A DNA stretch of 64,000 nucleotides from contig VZRG01000030.1 in NCBI GenBank assembly GCA_013397435.1, positions 763,477 to 827,476 of the forward strand, read 5' to 3'. This document shows positions 50,237 through 62,245 of the stretch, piece by piece. Every line of letters starts with the position of its first letter. The stretch's first letter is position 1. The DNA comes from Erythrocercus mccallii (lineage: Eukaryota; Chordata; Aves; Passeriformes; Dicruridae). The notes under the pieces were generated by a model. That model saw nothing but the letters and a program-made list of their open reading frames with translations, ran no database searches and was not told the origin of the DNA. The position numbers and the translations under genes are program-made.

Positions 50237-50997
50237 GAGTAGAAGCATTATGTCCATTGCAACTACAAAGTGGGAATAAAGATAGAACAGAGTGAAAAGC
50301 TGTTGCAGGAGATACCTCTTGGGGCACATCATGTGTAGAGAAAGAAAATGGTCTAGATGAAGTTTTGTGACCATTTAGAAATTAAAATCGGCATAAAGGT
50401 ACTTTAAATAGTTCCAATTTTTGGCTTCTGTGTAGTCACCTGTTACCTGCTTGTTTCAGTTCCTATCACAGCTCTACAGCAGCTGTGGAAGAGCAACTAT
50501 ATAATCTCCATGCATCACTGACAGAGATGTCAGCTGAGTCCCCAGCTGCAGATTCTTTTTTGGTGGTGATAATGTGAGAAGCAGAAGGGAACACAGCTTG
50601 ACCTGGAGAACCCAGGCTACTGGGTTCCCAGGCTATATGAATTCCTATTCAGAAAAAATAATCCCTTTATTCATAATCTGAGCAAAACTGATAATGAGAC
50701 AATAAAAAACCAATGGGAAGCCCCTGCAGTCAACCATAAGGAGTTTTATCTGACTCCACAGGATATGCAATAAGGCGTAAAGAGATAAAAGGAAGGTTTA
50801 GTGGGATCAAATCCGATGGGATTGCACAGCAGGTATGTACTTCCTATATGGCAAAATATTTCAGAAAACTGTGGAAAATCATCAATTCTTAGTGTGCAAC
50901 TGGTATGAGAAAAACAAAGATTAGACACAAGATGTGTTATTCTGCCTTGCTACTCACCTCAAAAGGTTGCCTTTCTCGGGACACTAGAGAAGCAAAA
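50237..50997. other. Unique DNA between two CR1 fragments
   Basis: About 760 bases between two minus-strand CR1 pieces, with no recognisable repeat or gene. A TGGTGGTGATAATG-like stretch near 50561 is ordinary sequence. Confidence 0.5.
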
Positions 50998-51064
50998 TAT
51001 CCTTCATGTAGTGAGGTACCCAAAACAGGACACAGTACTCCAGGTGCAGCCTCACCAGTACTGA
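50998..51064 (-). mobile_element. Short CR1 LINE fragment
   Basis: The words CTTCATGTAGTGAGGTACCC, CACAGTACTCCAGGTGCAGC and CTCACCAGTACTGA match the CR1 region upstream of the 3' tail, on the minus strand. The nearby copy at 49661-50236 already contains the homologous segment, so this is a separate insertion. It lacks the 3' terminus and may have been cut down by deletion. Confidence 0.85.
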
Positions 51065-54000
51065 AAATCCTATTTTCAGAGATTTGTCATCATGATGTAC
51101 AAATTGTTTCCCACTGTATAAAATACTATAAATCCTAAACAATGACTTTCAGTGTCTCAGGAAGTGCACACTCTAAAGATGCATTAGAAGTCCTGAGTGA
51201 TTTCTGGTGTGTCTACATTAACACTTTCATTTGTTTTAGCAAAACTAAGTATGTTTTGTTTCACACTGCAGAGCTGTCCTGGCTCTGAATCCCCTGTAGA
51301 GGGAACTAAATCAACAGCTGGAAGACCCCTCTGTGCATAGACTATGAGGGCAAATAGCCCAGTTTCTCCTTTTTTGGAGGGTCCCTCCCCAGAGGCACCA
51401 GCTTGAGATATCATTCTGCTGCTAAAGCATGATAAAATTAAAGGAACTGGGGGTATGAGACTCTGCTATGGGAAATCTGGGATCGCACCATTAAGGAAAC
51501 CTGGCCTGACTGTGTGAGAGTGAAGTGTGCAGGGAATCAAGTGGGGCATCCATTGGCTTACTGGAGCACTCGCTGAGAAGTGGCTTCAGTCCCAGCTGTT
51601 AAAGCCACTGGTGGTGGGAGTGTGACTGCCAGAGTGCCTCCTAAATGGTCAGACAGGGAAATTTCCTAAAAGATTCTTATCAAAGATGCTGTTAAAGACC
51701 ACAAATATGCCTTAGTTTGCAGTTTAAACATGCCAAGATCATTTATACTCACTATTTGTTCCTTATGCCTGTGCCACATTTTTTCCAGCCTTCCTTAGAC
51801 TAATACAGAGGTAAATTCCCTATCACTTTAGTGTCACTTCCTTACTGCAAGTGTAGGTAACTCAGAGTTTTGTGCTTTAAATTGAATGTTTGGGAAAATG
51901 GACTTTATGCTCATAGTTTTCTGTGGTTTTGACAGGTCTTCAAAATTCTATGCATCCTTTTTTCAGCTCTTTAAAATAAAGGCAATCTTTCTTCTAAATC
52001 TCTGTAAAGCAACCAAAAACTAGCATAGCAATATTAAAGCAGAACAGTATCCCAAAGACTTGAAGTTTCCCCATGAAAAAGTTAACAGATTTTGCATCTT
52101 CCTAGATCTGCCCAAAAACTGCTTCAAGAAAATGACCCAGTAAAAATAAATCCATATTTTCAGTACTGAAAGTTTTACCCTGGCTGAAACACAAAACCAC
52201 ACAATTGTGCCAAAGTGAAAAATATTTCAGGCTCCAATAAAATAACTTTTTGGTTTTCCCATGAACATTATGGAGAGCTACTTTTTTTCCATTTAATCCA
52301 GCCGGTTTGCCCATTTCTCCACCAGTACAGATGCACAAAAGATCAATTCACATCTGTGCAGAATGTTTCTACCCACTGTGTTTAATTTTTCTGTATTTAA
52401 TTTCTATATTTTAATTTTTCTAATTTAGCTACATAAATAAACCCCTTTCTTCCTTCATCTGTGTTCCAAGTAACAACTGTTTTCATTAAAAACAGCAAAG
52501 GTTTTTCTAGGTATTTTGCACCTTTAAACCTTGAAATTAATTACAGGTGGTCACTCCTGCTGTCAAGCCACATTACATTTCTCCAGCTAAAGCCCAAATA
52601 ACACAAAATCCAGTTAGAGGCTATTATAAAGCCATGTTTTCATCTCCTCATTGGTGAATGTTGTTTATCTTTTCCAGCTTTAACCAAAGTCCTTTATCAT
52701 TTCAAATGCTTCTCTAAGTCACCTTGAAATCTTCCTTTTTGCAGAGAAAAATCCACCAGCATTTGCTTTTCCTCTCTTCATTTCCCCTGAACAAATATTA
52801 CTCATTTATCTCAAACTGCCTTTTTCTAACAAGTCTCACAAAAAGTCACTCAAAAAGGTAGAGCACAGATGTTCCGCAGGAAAATCTTTGTTCAAAGATT
52901 TTTCACTTCCTTCTCATATTCCGAATTTTCCCAGAGCTATTTTGTGGGCTGAAGTCCTGTGCTGTTGTAGGGATACGTGTATATATATGTATGTATATTA
53001 ATTGTGTCATAAATTTTTCAGTAGGTTCTTGAATGAACTCACTGGAGACTTCTCCCAGTGACTGGCCCTAAGCATTTGTCATTCATTACATTTTCATTGC
53101 CATAACCTGCTAGAAACCTTCCAAGTTAGTTGAGACTTAGCTTAAGGCTCCTTTCACCTGTGGCTGTCTCTAAACAAATTATGCATTTTGAATTGCAAGG
53201 TGTTCCCTCCCTACAGCCATGCAAATTGTCTGTAATACTATAACTGCAATTGGTAGCTAGGAAGATATTCCATAACTATTTCTTATGATCTTTCGAAGAC
53301 AGTGAGCAAATGACACTTTCAGACAGTAAAAGTCTCACATATACTTGGAAACTTTAAGAAATTTGTCTTGGGAGTTTTGCTAATTTTCATTCTCCTCTTC
53401 TTTCAGTGGGACAATTTGTGCACCATAAACATAGTCATCACTGCTCATTGGAGCTGGAACACTGAGTAGAAGCAGGAGCCTCATGCGCTTATTTGTATTC
53501 TTCCTGTTTGATTCCTACAGGGGAAGCACGTGAACCTTGCTATGGTTGCATGTGGACACACACATGCATACACACCATACTATAGGTACCATTTTAAAAA
53601 GTAGCATTTGGATACTGACTGCAACAACCTTCTGTATACGGTGCAGAGGTTTGTTACTTCTAACATCACTGTGTGGCAAGGATGCCACATTCTAAATGAC
53701 TACCAACATACACACAAGCACAAAACAACTTGGATATAATTATAAACAGCTATGTACAATTAAGAATACTTTGACCCCAGGTCATTCCATTTCAAGAGTT
53801 TGAAATTATATTACTAACATTTTACAAGTAAGAAACACTTGTAAACCTTAGCAGATGGTACAAAGTTTTGCTGGCATATTTTAGAAGCATAAGACCCCTC
53901 CTGTCTGTAGTTTCCCAAAGAGGCTGGATGCCCTTGAAGCAGGTAGCAGTAATGCAGACTGAGGCTGTGTCAGATGTCACTCAGATGTGTCACCTCTCTA

Positions 54001-55419
54001 AGGATCCCTCCAAACTTCCACCACGTGCCTGAGGGGACAAGTGGTGCCCACCACTACAACTGGAGGGAGATCTCCATACACTGCCCCACAATCACAGACA
54101 CCCAAGATGCAAGCTAAGAATAACTCTCCTTGCTGATGACTTGCTGAGCTCTTTATTGAAGATTGTCTTGGAAGGAGCCATTAATCTTCACATAATTTCC
54201 GTTCTGGAAATGGAAACCTACTCTGAAAAAGCCTGTCATATAATTTTTCATCATATGGCTCACTTCAGTCCCTTCCATTGAAACATAACTGGTTCTTAGT
54301 GCTTTATTTTTTCCTGCTTTTCATCTTCTTTAGTGTACACATGCCCTTTAACCAAGTTAAAAGATTTTCACATTTTTTAAAGTTGAAAAGAAAACAAAAC
54401 AATAAACTCTCTCTTGCTTCTTTTCTCTGATACTATCTTTTAAGGAGATAATCTCATCTTCTAAGCTGCTTGTTCAGACAGCTGTCCATTATTGTATGTC
54501 CAAAATGACTTGTGATTTTGTAGGTTGCAATTGAAAAAATGGCAGAAGGAAGCAATCCTTTAAATAACTACAGAAATGTGCTCCTCTCCTTACAGAGTTC
54601 ATAGTTATTATCATGAGCAATGTTGAAGTCATTGAGCCCCATCTGAGATTAAAGCTCTCACCTTACACTTCTTTTATCTCTAAAGACCTTTATGATATAC
54701 ATGTCCTAAGTTCTCTGGGGAGATATAGAGGAGTATCAGCATAGCCTGAGTACATTAATTACCTTGAATTTCCACCAACCTGTCTACACCTGGGAGAGAG
54801 CTAAATTTCATACCTCTTTTTGCCTTGCAAATCTCATGATGTATTAGGAGAGCAAAGCAGGCTTTAGTTTTAGACCACATTTCCTTCTCAGGGTATCTCA
54901 AAGGTTCTTTGCAACCAGAAGTTGAATGGGGATGACCCAGAATCCATGGCAGCAGAGGATTTAGAAGTTCAGCCTCTAGCTGATCTGGTAGCAATGACTG
55001 TATGAGACTCCCAGACCCTGGACCAAAGGTTTTTACTAGAAGCAACACTTGCCATAATATTTTTCCAATATTCTTCTTTTCACAGGGTTTTTAACATCCA
55101 GTGAGTTGTCTACAAAAGACACTCAGAAATGAAATTAATTTAACTACACATTGAGAAGTTGCAATTTCAGCTCAGCAGTATTCATTTACCTGCATTTTTT
55201 GTATTACCACCTGACAGCAAATCTGAGTCCTGGCATAAAAAATGAAGTTATGAATCTTCTGTACAGGAAGGAAGACAACATCAGTAACACATGTAACATC
55301 AGTAACTCAGTTTAGACCACTGCTTACATTCTTCTTCTCCTACATTCTTAGTTCATTGAATCCTTTTTCATACCTGTATGAATCAGTAGATTTCAAGACT
55401 ATTTTGAACTGGATTCTAC
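51065..55419. other. 4.4 kb of unique DNA, no gene seen
   Basis: AT-rich non-coding-looking DNA. A short TATATATGTATGTATAT run lies near 52980-52996. No repeat family, RNA gene or splice-framed exon was recognised. Confidence 0.5.
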
Positions 55420-55527
55420 ACAACCTGGTCTAGTGGAAGATATCCCCTGCCCATGACAGGGGAATTGGAACTAGATGAACTTTAAGGTCCCCTCAACGCA
55501 AATCATAGATTCTGTGATTCTATGATT
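55420..55527 (+). mobile_element. CR1 LINE 3' tail fragment
   Basis: The CR1 3' end in plus orientation: CAACCTGGTCTAGTGGAAGA, a CCTGCCCATGACAGGGG segment, TTGGAACTAGATGAACTTTA and AGGTCCCCTCAACGCAAATC. It terminates in ATTCTGTGATTCTATGATT octamer copies. The intact 3' end with strong 5' truncation is typical of CR1 insertion by incomplete reverse transcription. Confidence 0.93.
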
Positions 55528-56041
55528 AAAGCAGGAGATAGTACAGCATCTAATCATGTCTGGAATTCCAGTCATAACAACTTTATCTTTGAAAACAGAT
55601 CCTGAACAGCAACTCGATCATGAGCACAGCTACCACAGTTTGATATGACAAAACAGTTTTTCTTCTCCCTAGTGACTTCTCATTGGTTTACCTTCTAATA
55701 ATTTCCTACAATGCTAACCACTGAATACTTTACAATACCTCTAAATTATCTTCAAAGGACTTATTTTTTTCCTTCTAAGATAATTATACACTGAATTAAA
55801 ATCACAGTAGGACACGTATGTCTTTGCTTCTGCTTGCTGAGATTTGAGTTGCCTCTCTCATCTGTTGATAGATGCAGGTGCCATAGTGCAAGCAGGATAT
55901 TAAAAAGGTAATTCTTTTTCTTTCTCCTCTAAATATCTTAGCTTTTTTTTTGAAAGATCAACTAACTCAAGTAGCTTTTCTGTATTCCTTTATTAGCTTG
56001 CAGCATGCTTTTTTAAGCATGACATGGCAACACAGTTTAAG
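55528..56041. other. Unique DNA between two CR1 tails
   Basis: About 510 bases with no recognisable element or gene. Both neighbouring CR1 pieces carry their own 3' terminus, so this is not simply the interior of one split element. Confidence 0.5.
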
Positions 56042-56096
56042 AATGAACTTGATCTTAAAGGTATTTTCCAATCTTAACAAGTCTATGATTCTAAGA
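56042..56096 (+). mobile_element. CR1-like 3' tail fragment
   Basis: GAACTTGATCTTAAAGGTAT, TTTCCAATCTTAAC and CTATGATTCTAAGAATGG track the CR1 terminus (GATGATCTTTAAGGTC, TTCCAACC, ATTCTATGATTCT) with several substitutions. It is short, so the subfamily cannot be told. Confidence 0.7.
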
Positions 56097-56770
56097 ATGG
56101 CCATGATTAATCTGTTCTTTAAAAAATACTAATCCACCACTTAGTCTGATTTCCCCTTTCTGGTTATAGTTTTTCTGGTTTTTTATTTGTTTGTTTGTTT
56201 TTTTAAGTAGGCAAATGGCAAAATGATTTAGGAGTTTTCTGGAAAAACAACAATTCAAATAGCTAGAACTCAGATCGCACCTATAAAAATACTAGAATGG
56301 TTGGGTCAATGTGCACATCCTGAAGTAAAGTATATTTCAAGTGACTGTGTTATAGGGAGGATTCAGTTTCATTTGGGCACTAGTTTGATTTCCACTAAAG
56401 AGAGTATGATAAATTTCTTACTCTCCTCCTTTTCCAGCAGGAGAATGTGAGATACAAAACTAATGGTGGTCGACTATTACCATCCATACTGGGTCACTAC
56501 TGTTACACCTGTGCATTGTGAAAGCAAAGTTCTCTGTTGTCATGTCATCAGTTTACCATGACAGCATGTGAAGTGCTAGGCTCATAGATGGAACTACCCA
56601 AAATCATGGGCAATGCTGGGCTCTACACTGGTTTCCATTTACACCAATGGTATAAATGTTCAATGGCTGCCTTAGACTTGATTTGAGACAAACAGATCTT
56701 CATCAGCAAAGAATTTGACAGGATGAAGTTAAACATAGGAATAAATGAAGGAGTCAGAGGACCAATAACA
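56097..56770. other. Unique DNA, no gene seen
   Basis: About 670 bases. The segment TACACTGGTTTCCATTTACA near 56625 loosely resembles the TTTACACC word of old sauropsid repeats, but the match is weak. Nothing else was recognised. Confidence 0.45.
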
Positions 56771-56903
56771 TTGGTCATGTTGAAAGTCATCTAGTCAGAC
56801 ATCCTTGCTCAAAACAGGTCCTCTAGAGCAGGTCACCCACGACCATGTCCTGTCAGGTGTCAAATATTCAAGGATGGAGATGACTGCTCTGGGCAACTTG
56901 TGA
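56771..56903 (-). mobile_element. Diverged CR1 LINE fragment
   Basis: Words matching the CR1 3' region on the minus strand occur in the correct order: GAAAGTCATCTAGTCAGACA, CTTGCTCAAAACAGGTC, CTAGAGCAGGTCACCCACGA, CCATGTCC, AATATTCAAGGATGGAGATG and CTCTGGGCAACTTG. It is more diverged than the copy at 61.8 kb and lacks a clear octamer end, which suggests an older insertion. Confidence 0.85.
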
Positions 56904-58334
56904 TAGGACGCTTTAGTAGGATGGCATCCTGTATGTTTGCAAACATAAGCAAATAACTAGATTAGGCATGGGAAGAATTTCCAAGCAGGTACATTCATCC
57001 TTTTCTCTGGGAAACTATCTTCATCCAGAATATAAAAGTCTCAGGCTTAATAGAGATTGTATGGAAATGCCATCACCAGTTTGTTCCAGGCCTACTGATC
57101 ATTTACAAAGAGTTTGTTCCACTTACTCCCCATTCAGAGTTCATACTTTGATGCTTTGTTACACAATTCAACCTCTTTCTTTCTGGATGATTTGCATAAT
57201 TCTTCATCCCAGAACAAAGTATAAATAGTACATTTTACCCAATGTGAAGTATTCTCCTGGTAAATGTTTGTGCATTTCAGGCTGATGTTTGCTTTACACA
57301 GGAATAGAAGATCCCAAGTACTCAAATAATTGTGAAAGGCAGATACAAATGGCTTACAATCAAAACCATTAAATCTGAATTCATACTCAAATGTGAATAA
57401 GTATTCACAGAAAAACTGATCCTAACCTTCACTGAGTACTCACTAATTGATGTTTGGGAGGTGTATTTGCTCATGGTCCTTTCTGGTCATTGCATGATTT
57501 TGAAAAACTCCTTGCTTTTCTTCCACTTCTGCTTCTCATAATTTATGCAGACAAGCTCACTAACAATAGCTGTAGGTTTGCCCCAAGTTGCTCCTACCCC
57601 ATTTCCCACTCAGAAACCTTAGGTCTGCAGAATTCTGAACTGTCAACACAAGAGGAAAGACAAACAAACAGACAAATACATGTGTAGACTTATGTAAAAT
57701 TTATCTAAACTACTGTGTGATGATTAGTTGATGAATGCTCTTACTCTAATTACCAGAAAATGCTAAATGATCTGTGCAAACTTAACTTTGGGTATCTATT
57801 TTTACATACTTGGTCAAACTCTCCATGGAGGGAGAAAAAACGTGAACTGAAAAATCTGTTGTGAGCAACTAGTGCATTATTTGCAATAAAAACTGACAAC
57901 AGGCGGGAAGATTCCTCTGTATTTGATGGCTTATTAAAAAAGGGACAGGACACTTCTTTCATTATTGTGCTTCTCAGAATACAAACTTCAGAGGGTATTT
58001 TTAGAAGGCTTTTACACTATTACATGACATTACTGGCAATGCTGTCTGAGATAATTTGAAGTTAAACTAACTAAACTAACTAAATGGGAAATGTCACTTT
58101 TTTTTCTGATTTCTTCCCATAAAGCATAACCATGTAGATCAACTCACAACAGTGAGTAAACCACATTTGATATTGGCTGCATATTCACAGATGATGTTCA
58201 AGTATTGTTCTGGACTATCTAAATGTTTTGACAGCATGACTGAACTGGAAATATCTTTAGGTTAGCATGGCTTGTACAATTTCACATTTCCCTTTTTCTG
58301 GTCATTTTGTAAATAAGCTGTTTTCCTTCATTGC

Positions 58335-58365
58335 TTTTTGAAATCAATGGGAATTACACCTTCCT
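58335..58365 (+). repeat. Possible ancient repeat remnant
   Basis: TTTTTGAAATCAATGGGAAT followed by TACACCTTCC matches the GAAGTCAATGGGAATTACACC-type word common in sauropsid genomes. The match is too short for a family call. Confidence 0.3.
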
Positions 58366-60687
58366 TTAGATTAGGAATAGCCCTAGAGTGAGCTTTCTCC
58401 TTGATATTTGGACACTTCCATTTCTGTTCTCAATATTATATAGGAATTATAGACATGTCTTTACAGAGGAAATCATAGAGGTAATTTGCATTTTGGAGAT
58501 TCAGAAAAGCTGGATTCTGGAAGATGATTGTATCTGGGCCAGGTAGCACATCCCTATTGAGAGAACACAGGTGAAGCAGAGACATCATTTTACAGTTTTG
58601 TTATCACCTGTAAAATCTACCTGTAGAATCTATGTAGCCAAGTTCAGCTGTTGAAACACATAGAGGTCTAATTCTAATTTACAGCTCCATCCTGATGGGA
58701 CTCAGTAACTCAGTCTGTGCACAGATGGGACTTCTGTCTTGCATCAGCTGCTGCAAAAATATACTTACTTTCTGTAATAATTTTTCCTGAGTCCCCTCAA
58801 GAGAGTGAAGAAATTGCATCTCAGACACAGATCTTGCTATGTGAACAAGTCCTGAGTCTCCCATATCGCACACTAAGTCTCATGAACTCCACAGCCAACT
58901 GGAGCTAAATTCTCTGGCCAGGAAACCCTGTTATTCTTCCTCACGGCAGTGTGCTGTACTCTGCTTCACATCCCTGCTGTGCCTGCAGGTGTGGGCAGCC
59001 CACATCGGTGACTCCTGATCTCACGCAGTTCTGCCATGCAAATTGAAAAGACCAATTACCTGTTCTTCTCTTTTTTGTTGTTGTTGGTTTTTTTTTCCAG
59101 TGCAATCTTACTTCATCTGCTTAATTCATCATTAGAGAGCATATGAAAACTGTTGTGTAGGGAAGAAAGAAAGAAGCAATTAATATATGGAAAAGGTGAC
59201 GGTGAAGGAGTTTTTTTAAACTTGTTTCAAAATACAAGGAAAAAAAGACTGAATGGAAAATGTAAATCCAAAACACATAAAAAAGCCTCATTGAGGTAAG
59301 CAAAGTATAACTTATTTCTGGAATTCACTGCTACATTAAGTCCACATCTGACTTTTAAAGATTAGTCATTTTGAATTTGAGAGCTTCTCTGAAATGAATC
59401 ACATTAATTTCTATAAAAGTTCACACTGGGAAAAGACAATCCAAAAACAGTGATCTATCAGTAATCAAGAATATGAGCTTTAAAACTTTCTACAAAGTTG
59501 ATTTTTCAGGCACAATCTGTAGATCTATTTCAGATCCAGTACCATTTAGCAGACAAAAGAATTAAGACCTTCTTTCTTATGAGTTTAGGTGCTAGTACTG
59601 TGTGCTAATTTCACATGCTAAAAAATCCTAAAGACATTTTTACTGAGTGTAATAATACAGCAATGTAGCCACAGTAACAGGTTTTTATACCACAGGGGAA
59701 AAAAAAAAAAGCCACTTAAATTAATTTTAGGCAAACAGTACCAAGTATCAAACTTTATTAAACTAATCGCACATTTGCATTACGATTCAAATTCACTTTA
59801 AGTTACTCAAATATAATTTTAAAACCCTAATCTATATTGCTCTATTTTAATGTATTTATTTATGTAATCAGAGACGTGGAAAAAGCTTACAGCTTAAAAT
59901 TTCAGAGCTGGGTACATTTCTACTGGGTAAAAAAAATACTAGGGATTTTTTTATCCTTTCTTTCTTCCTTTGTCAATCCTCTTCATATACTATTGCCTCT
60001 AAAACAGTAAATGATCTTCCCTTCCTTTTAGACTCAGAATAGATTTTTCTCTGTCTTGATCTCATCTAGGTTTCTTCGTGCATGAATACATGGTAAGCAG
60101 GCTACACACTTCTCCATGGTACAAGACGGGAGGAAAAAAACCTGAACTGGCATTATGATCAGTCTCCAAAATAGCTTCTCCTTCAGGTCCAGAGGGAGAA
60201 AATGGGCCAGAAAAACTTTCATTGCAGGTGTCTACACTGTTTCCTTTTGTAGATGAATTTAAGGTAGCTTTCTAAGGGGTCAGTAATTATTCTATGGACT
60301 GCTATCTTTATTTGAAAGGAAAGATGAACCAGCTTAAAAAAAAAGTATTCTTAGTAAGAATTCTCAAGCTCTGTTAAAAACTCCATGTTGCGTGTTGAAG
60401 ACAAACAAAATGCAAGGCAAAAGTCTTCTTGGTAAGAGATTGGAATGATAATTAAAATTAAGCAATGGGGAGGATGAGACCACTTTCACATTTGTATTAT
60501 AATTACTTTTCCTCAAATTCCTTTAAATTCTTCTGGAAGAGACTGGAAAGTTCCTGTGGAAATATAACTTAATCTAAAGAACATTGTATTATAGTATTTT
60601 AGTCTATTTTGGGTCATGTCAGTGACTTCTATGGCTCAACATTTATGATAAAACAAAATTCAAAATTTTAACCAACTCCAGACACAT

Positions 60688-60735
60688 AAAACATCAATTT
60701 TCAGAGAGACACCCAAAACATCAATTTTCAGAGAG
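60688..60735. repeat. 27-base-period tandem duplication
   Basis: A 21-base word beginning AAAACATCAATTTTC and ending AGAGAG is repeated exactly at 60688-60708 and 60715-60735, six bases apart. The identity suggests a recent local duplication. Confidence 0.9.
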
Positions 60736-61765
60736 GCTATCTGATGGGTGTTTTGTACCCTTGCTGTTTATTTATAAGAAGTAAGAAGCTGCAGACTTTG
60801 TACTCTAATTTGTGTTATTCAAGCCACCAAAATGACAGATGTTTTTTAAGCTGCAGTTAGCAAGACAGTGTAATTTGAAATACTTTTTTTTAATCATTGC
60901 TTTTGATGCACACAAATCCTTTAAGAAGAATTTTAACAATTGTTATATTATTGAATGTCCCCTCTCCCCTTCAGATGAATTATTCATATGTTGTTGTCAT
61001 AGCAATCCTTCCTCTCTCTGAAGTGTTTAATAACTAGTTCTGGCTCCCAACTAGACAATGAATCAAGGTGTAACAAAAGCTTTAACTAATTTTCTTGTGG
61101 CAGACATATTGTTTGTCTTCCATCTACACTTGCCTTGAGCTGTTGTCAGTTCAGTCCAGTCCAGTGCTATTAGTGATGACAGTAAAGATGCCCATAAGGA
61201 ATGCCCTTTACATAAGCTGGTTTCTTGGATAGAATCCATCTCCTTTGCAGAGTGATGAGCCTCTACTTTTTCTCTACTCTTTCCAAAGTAGTGGCAGACA
61301 GCCACTGCTCTCTACAGAGGACACCTCGCTGTGACAGATGGGCATGTGGGATTTAGTGGACATTAAGAAACATATAGTGTCAAGTCTTAAAAGGGTGACA
61401 GTAGCATTTTCCTGTTTTAAGCCTGTGTCTACATTACTCACCTGTGCTGATTTATTCTTTAACTTTGTCCCACAACGCAGACCAAGTAAATGTTGATCTT
61501 ACTTGTCTATTTGCCCCAACCGCTATCATGATTGTCATGACTGATATTTTGCATCTGAGCACTGTGTTGAAGAACATAATAACCTTTCAATCTGCCATAC
61601 TTCATAGGAAGAAAAGTCTGAGTGCAAGAAAGTATTCAGAGAATATGCAGATCTGAACTTTTCTACCATTTTTACAACAATGCCTTTGTGGAATGTTACA
61701 CAGACAGAATCAACAGCCCAGTCAACTTTTAATTTTCCTAGCAGAAAGATGTCTACTTCCTTAGC

Positions 61766-62245
61766 AATCACAGAATGGGTCAGGTTGGAAGGACCATGGT
61801 AGATCATCTGGTCCAGCTTCCCTGCTCAAGCAGGATCATCCTAGAGCACATTGCAAAGGATTGTGTCCAGGTGGTTCTTGAATATCTCCAGTGAGAGAGA
61901 CTCCACAACATCTCTGGACAGTCAGTTCCAACATTCAGTCATCTGCACAGTAAAGAACTTCTTCCTCATTCAGGTGGAACTTCCTGTGCATCAGTTTCAT
62001 CCCATTGCCTCTTGTCCTATTGTCTGGCATCAGCAAGAAGAGCCTGACTGCATCCTCTTGGCACCCCACCTTCGGATACTTAGAGACACCAATGGGTTCC
62101 CCTCCCAGTCATCTCCTTTCGAGGCTGAGCAGGCCCAGCTCCCTCAGCCTGGAGAGATTCTCCAGTCCTCTGAACAACTTTGTAGCCCTCTGCTGGACCC
62201 ACCCCTGAAGCTTTATGTATTTCTTGTACAAATGAGCCCAAACAA
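61766..62245 (-). mobile_element. CR1 LINE 3' fragment
   Basis: The minus-strand CR1 3' end starts at AATCACAGAATGGGTCAGGT. The ordered CR1 words are GGTAGATCATCTGGTCCAGC, CTGCTCAAGCAGGATCATCC, TGAATATCTCCAGTGAGAGA, CTCCACAACATCTCTGGACA, GTAAAGAACTTCTTCCTCAT, CCCATTGCCTCTTGTCCTAT and CTCCCTCAGCCTGGAGAGAT. It is 5'-truncated near 62245. It is the best preserved CR1 tail in the window. The 138-codon plus-strand frame over it (61851-62267) is antisense to the element and not a gene. Confidence 0.93.

Larger units (their letters stand above)
56904..61765. other. 4.9 kb of unique DNA, no gene seen
   Basis: AT-rich DNA with a possible ancient-repeat word near 58335-58365 and a 27-base-period duplication at 60688-60735 (both listed separately). 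Poly(A) of 13-14 bases lies near 59698-59710. No splice-framed coding exon was recognised. Confidence 0.5.
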
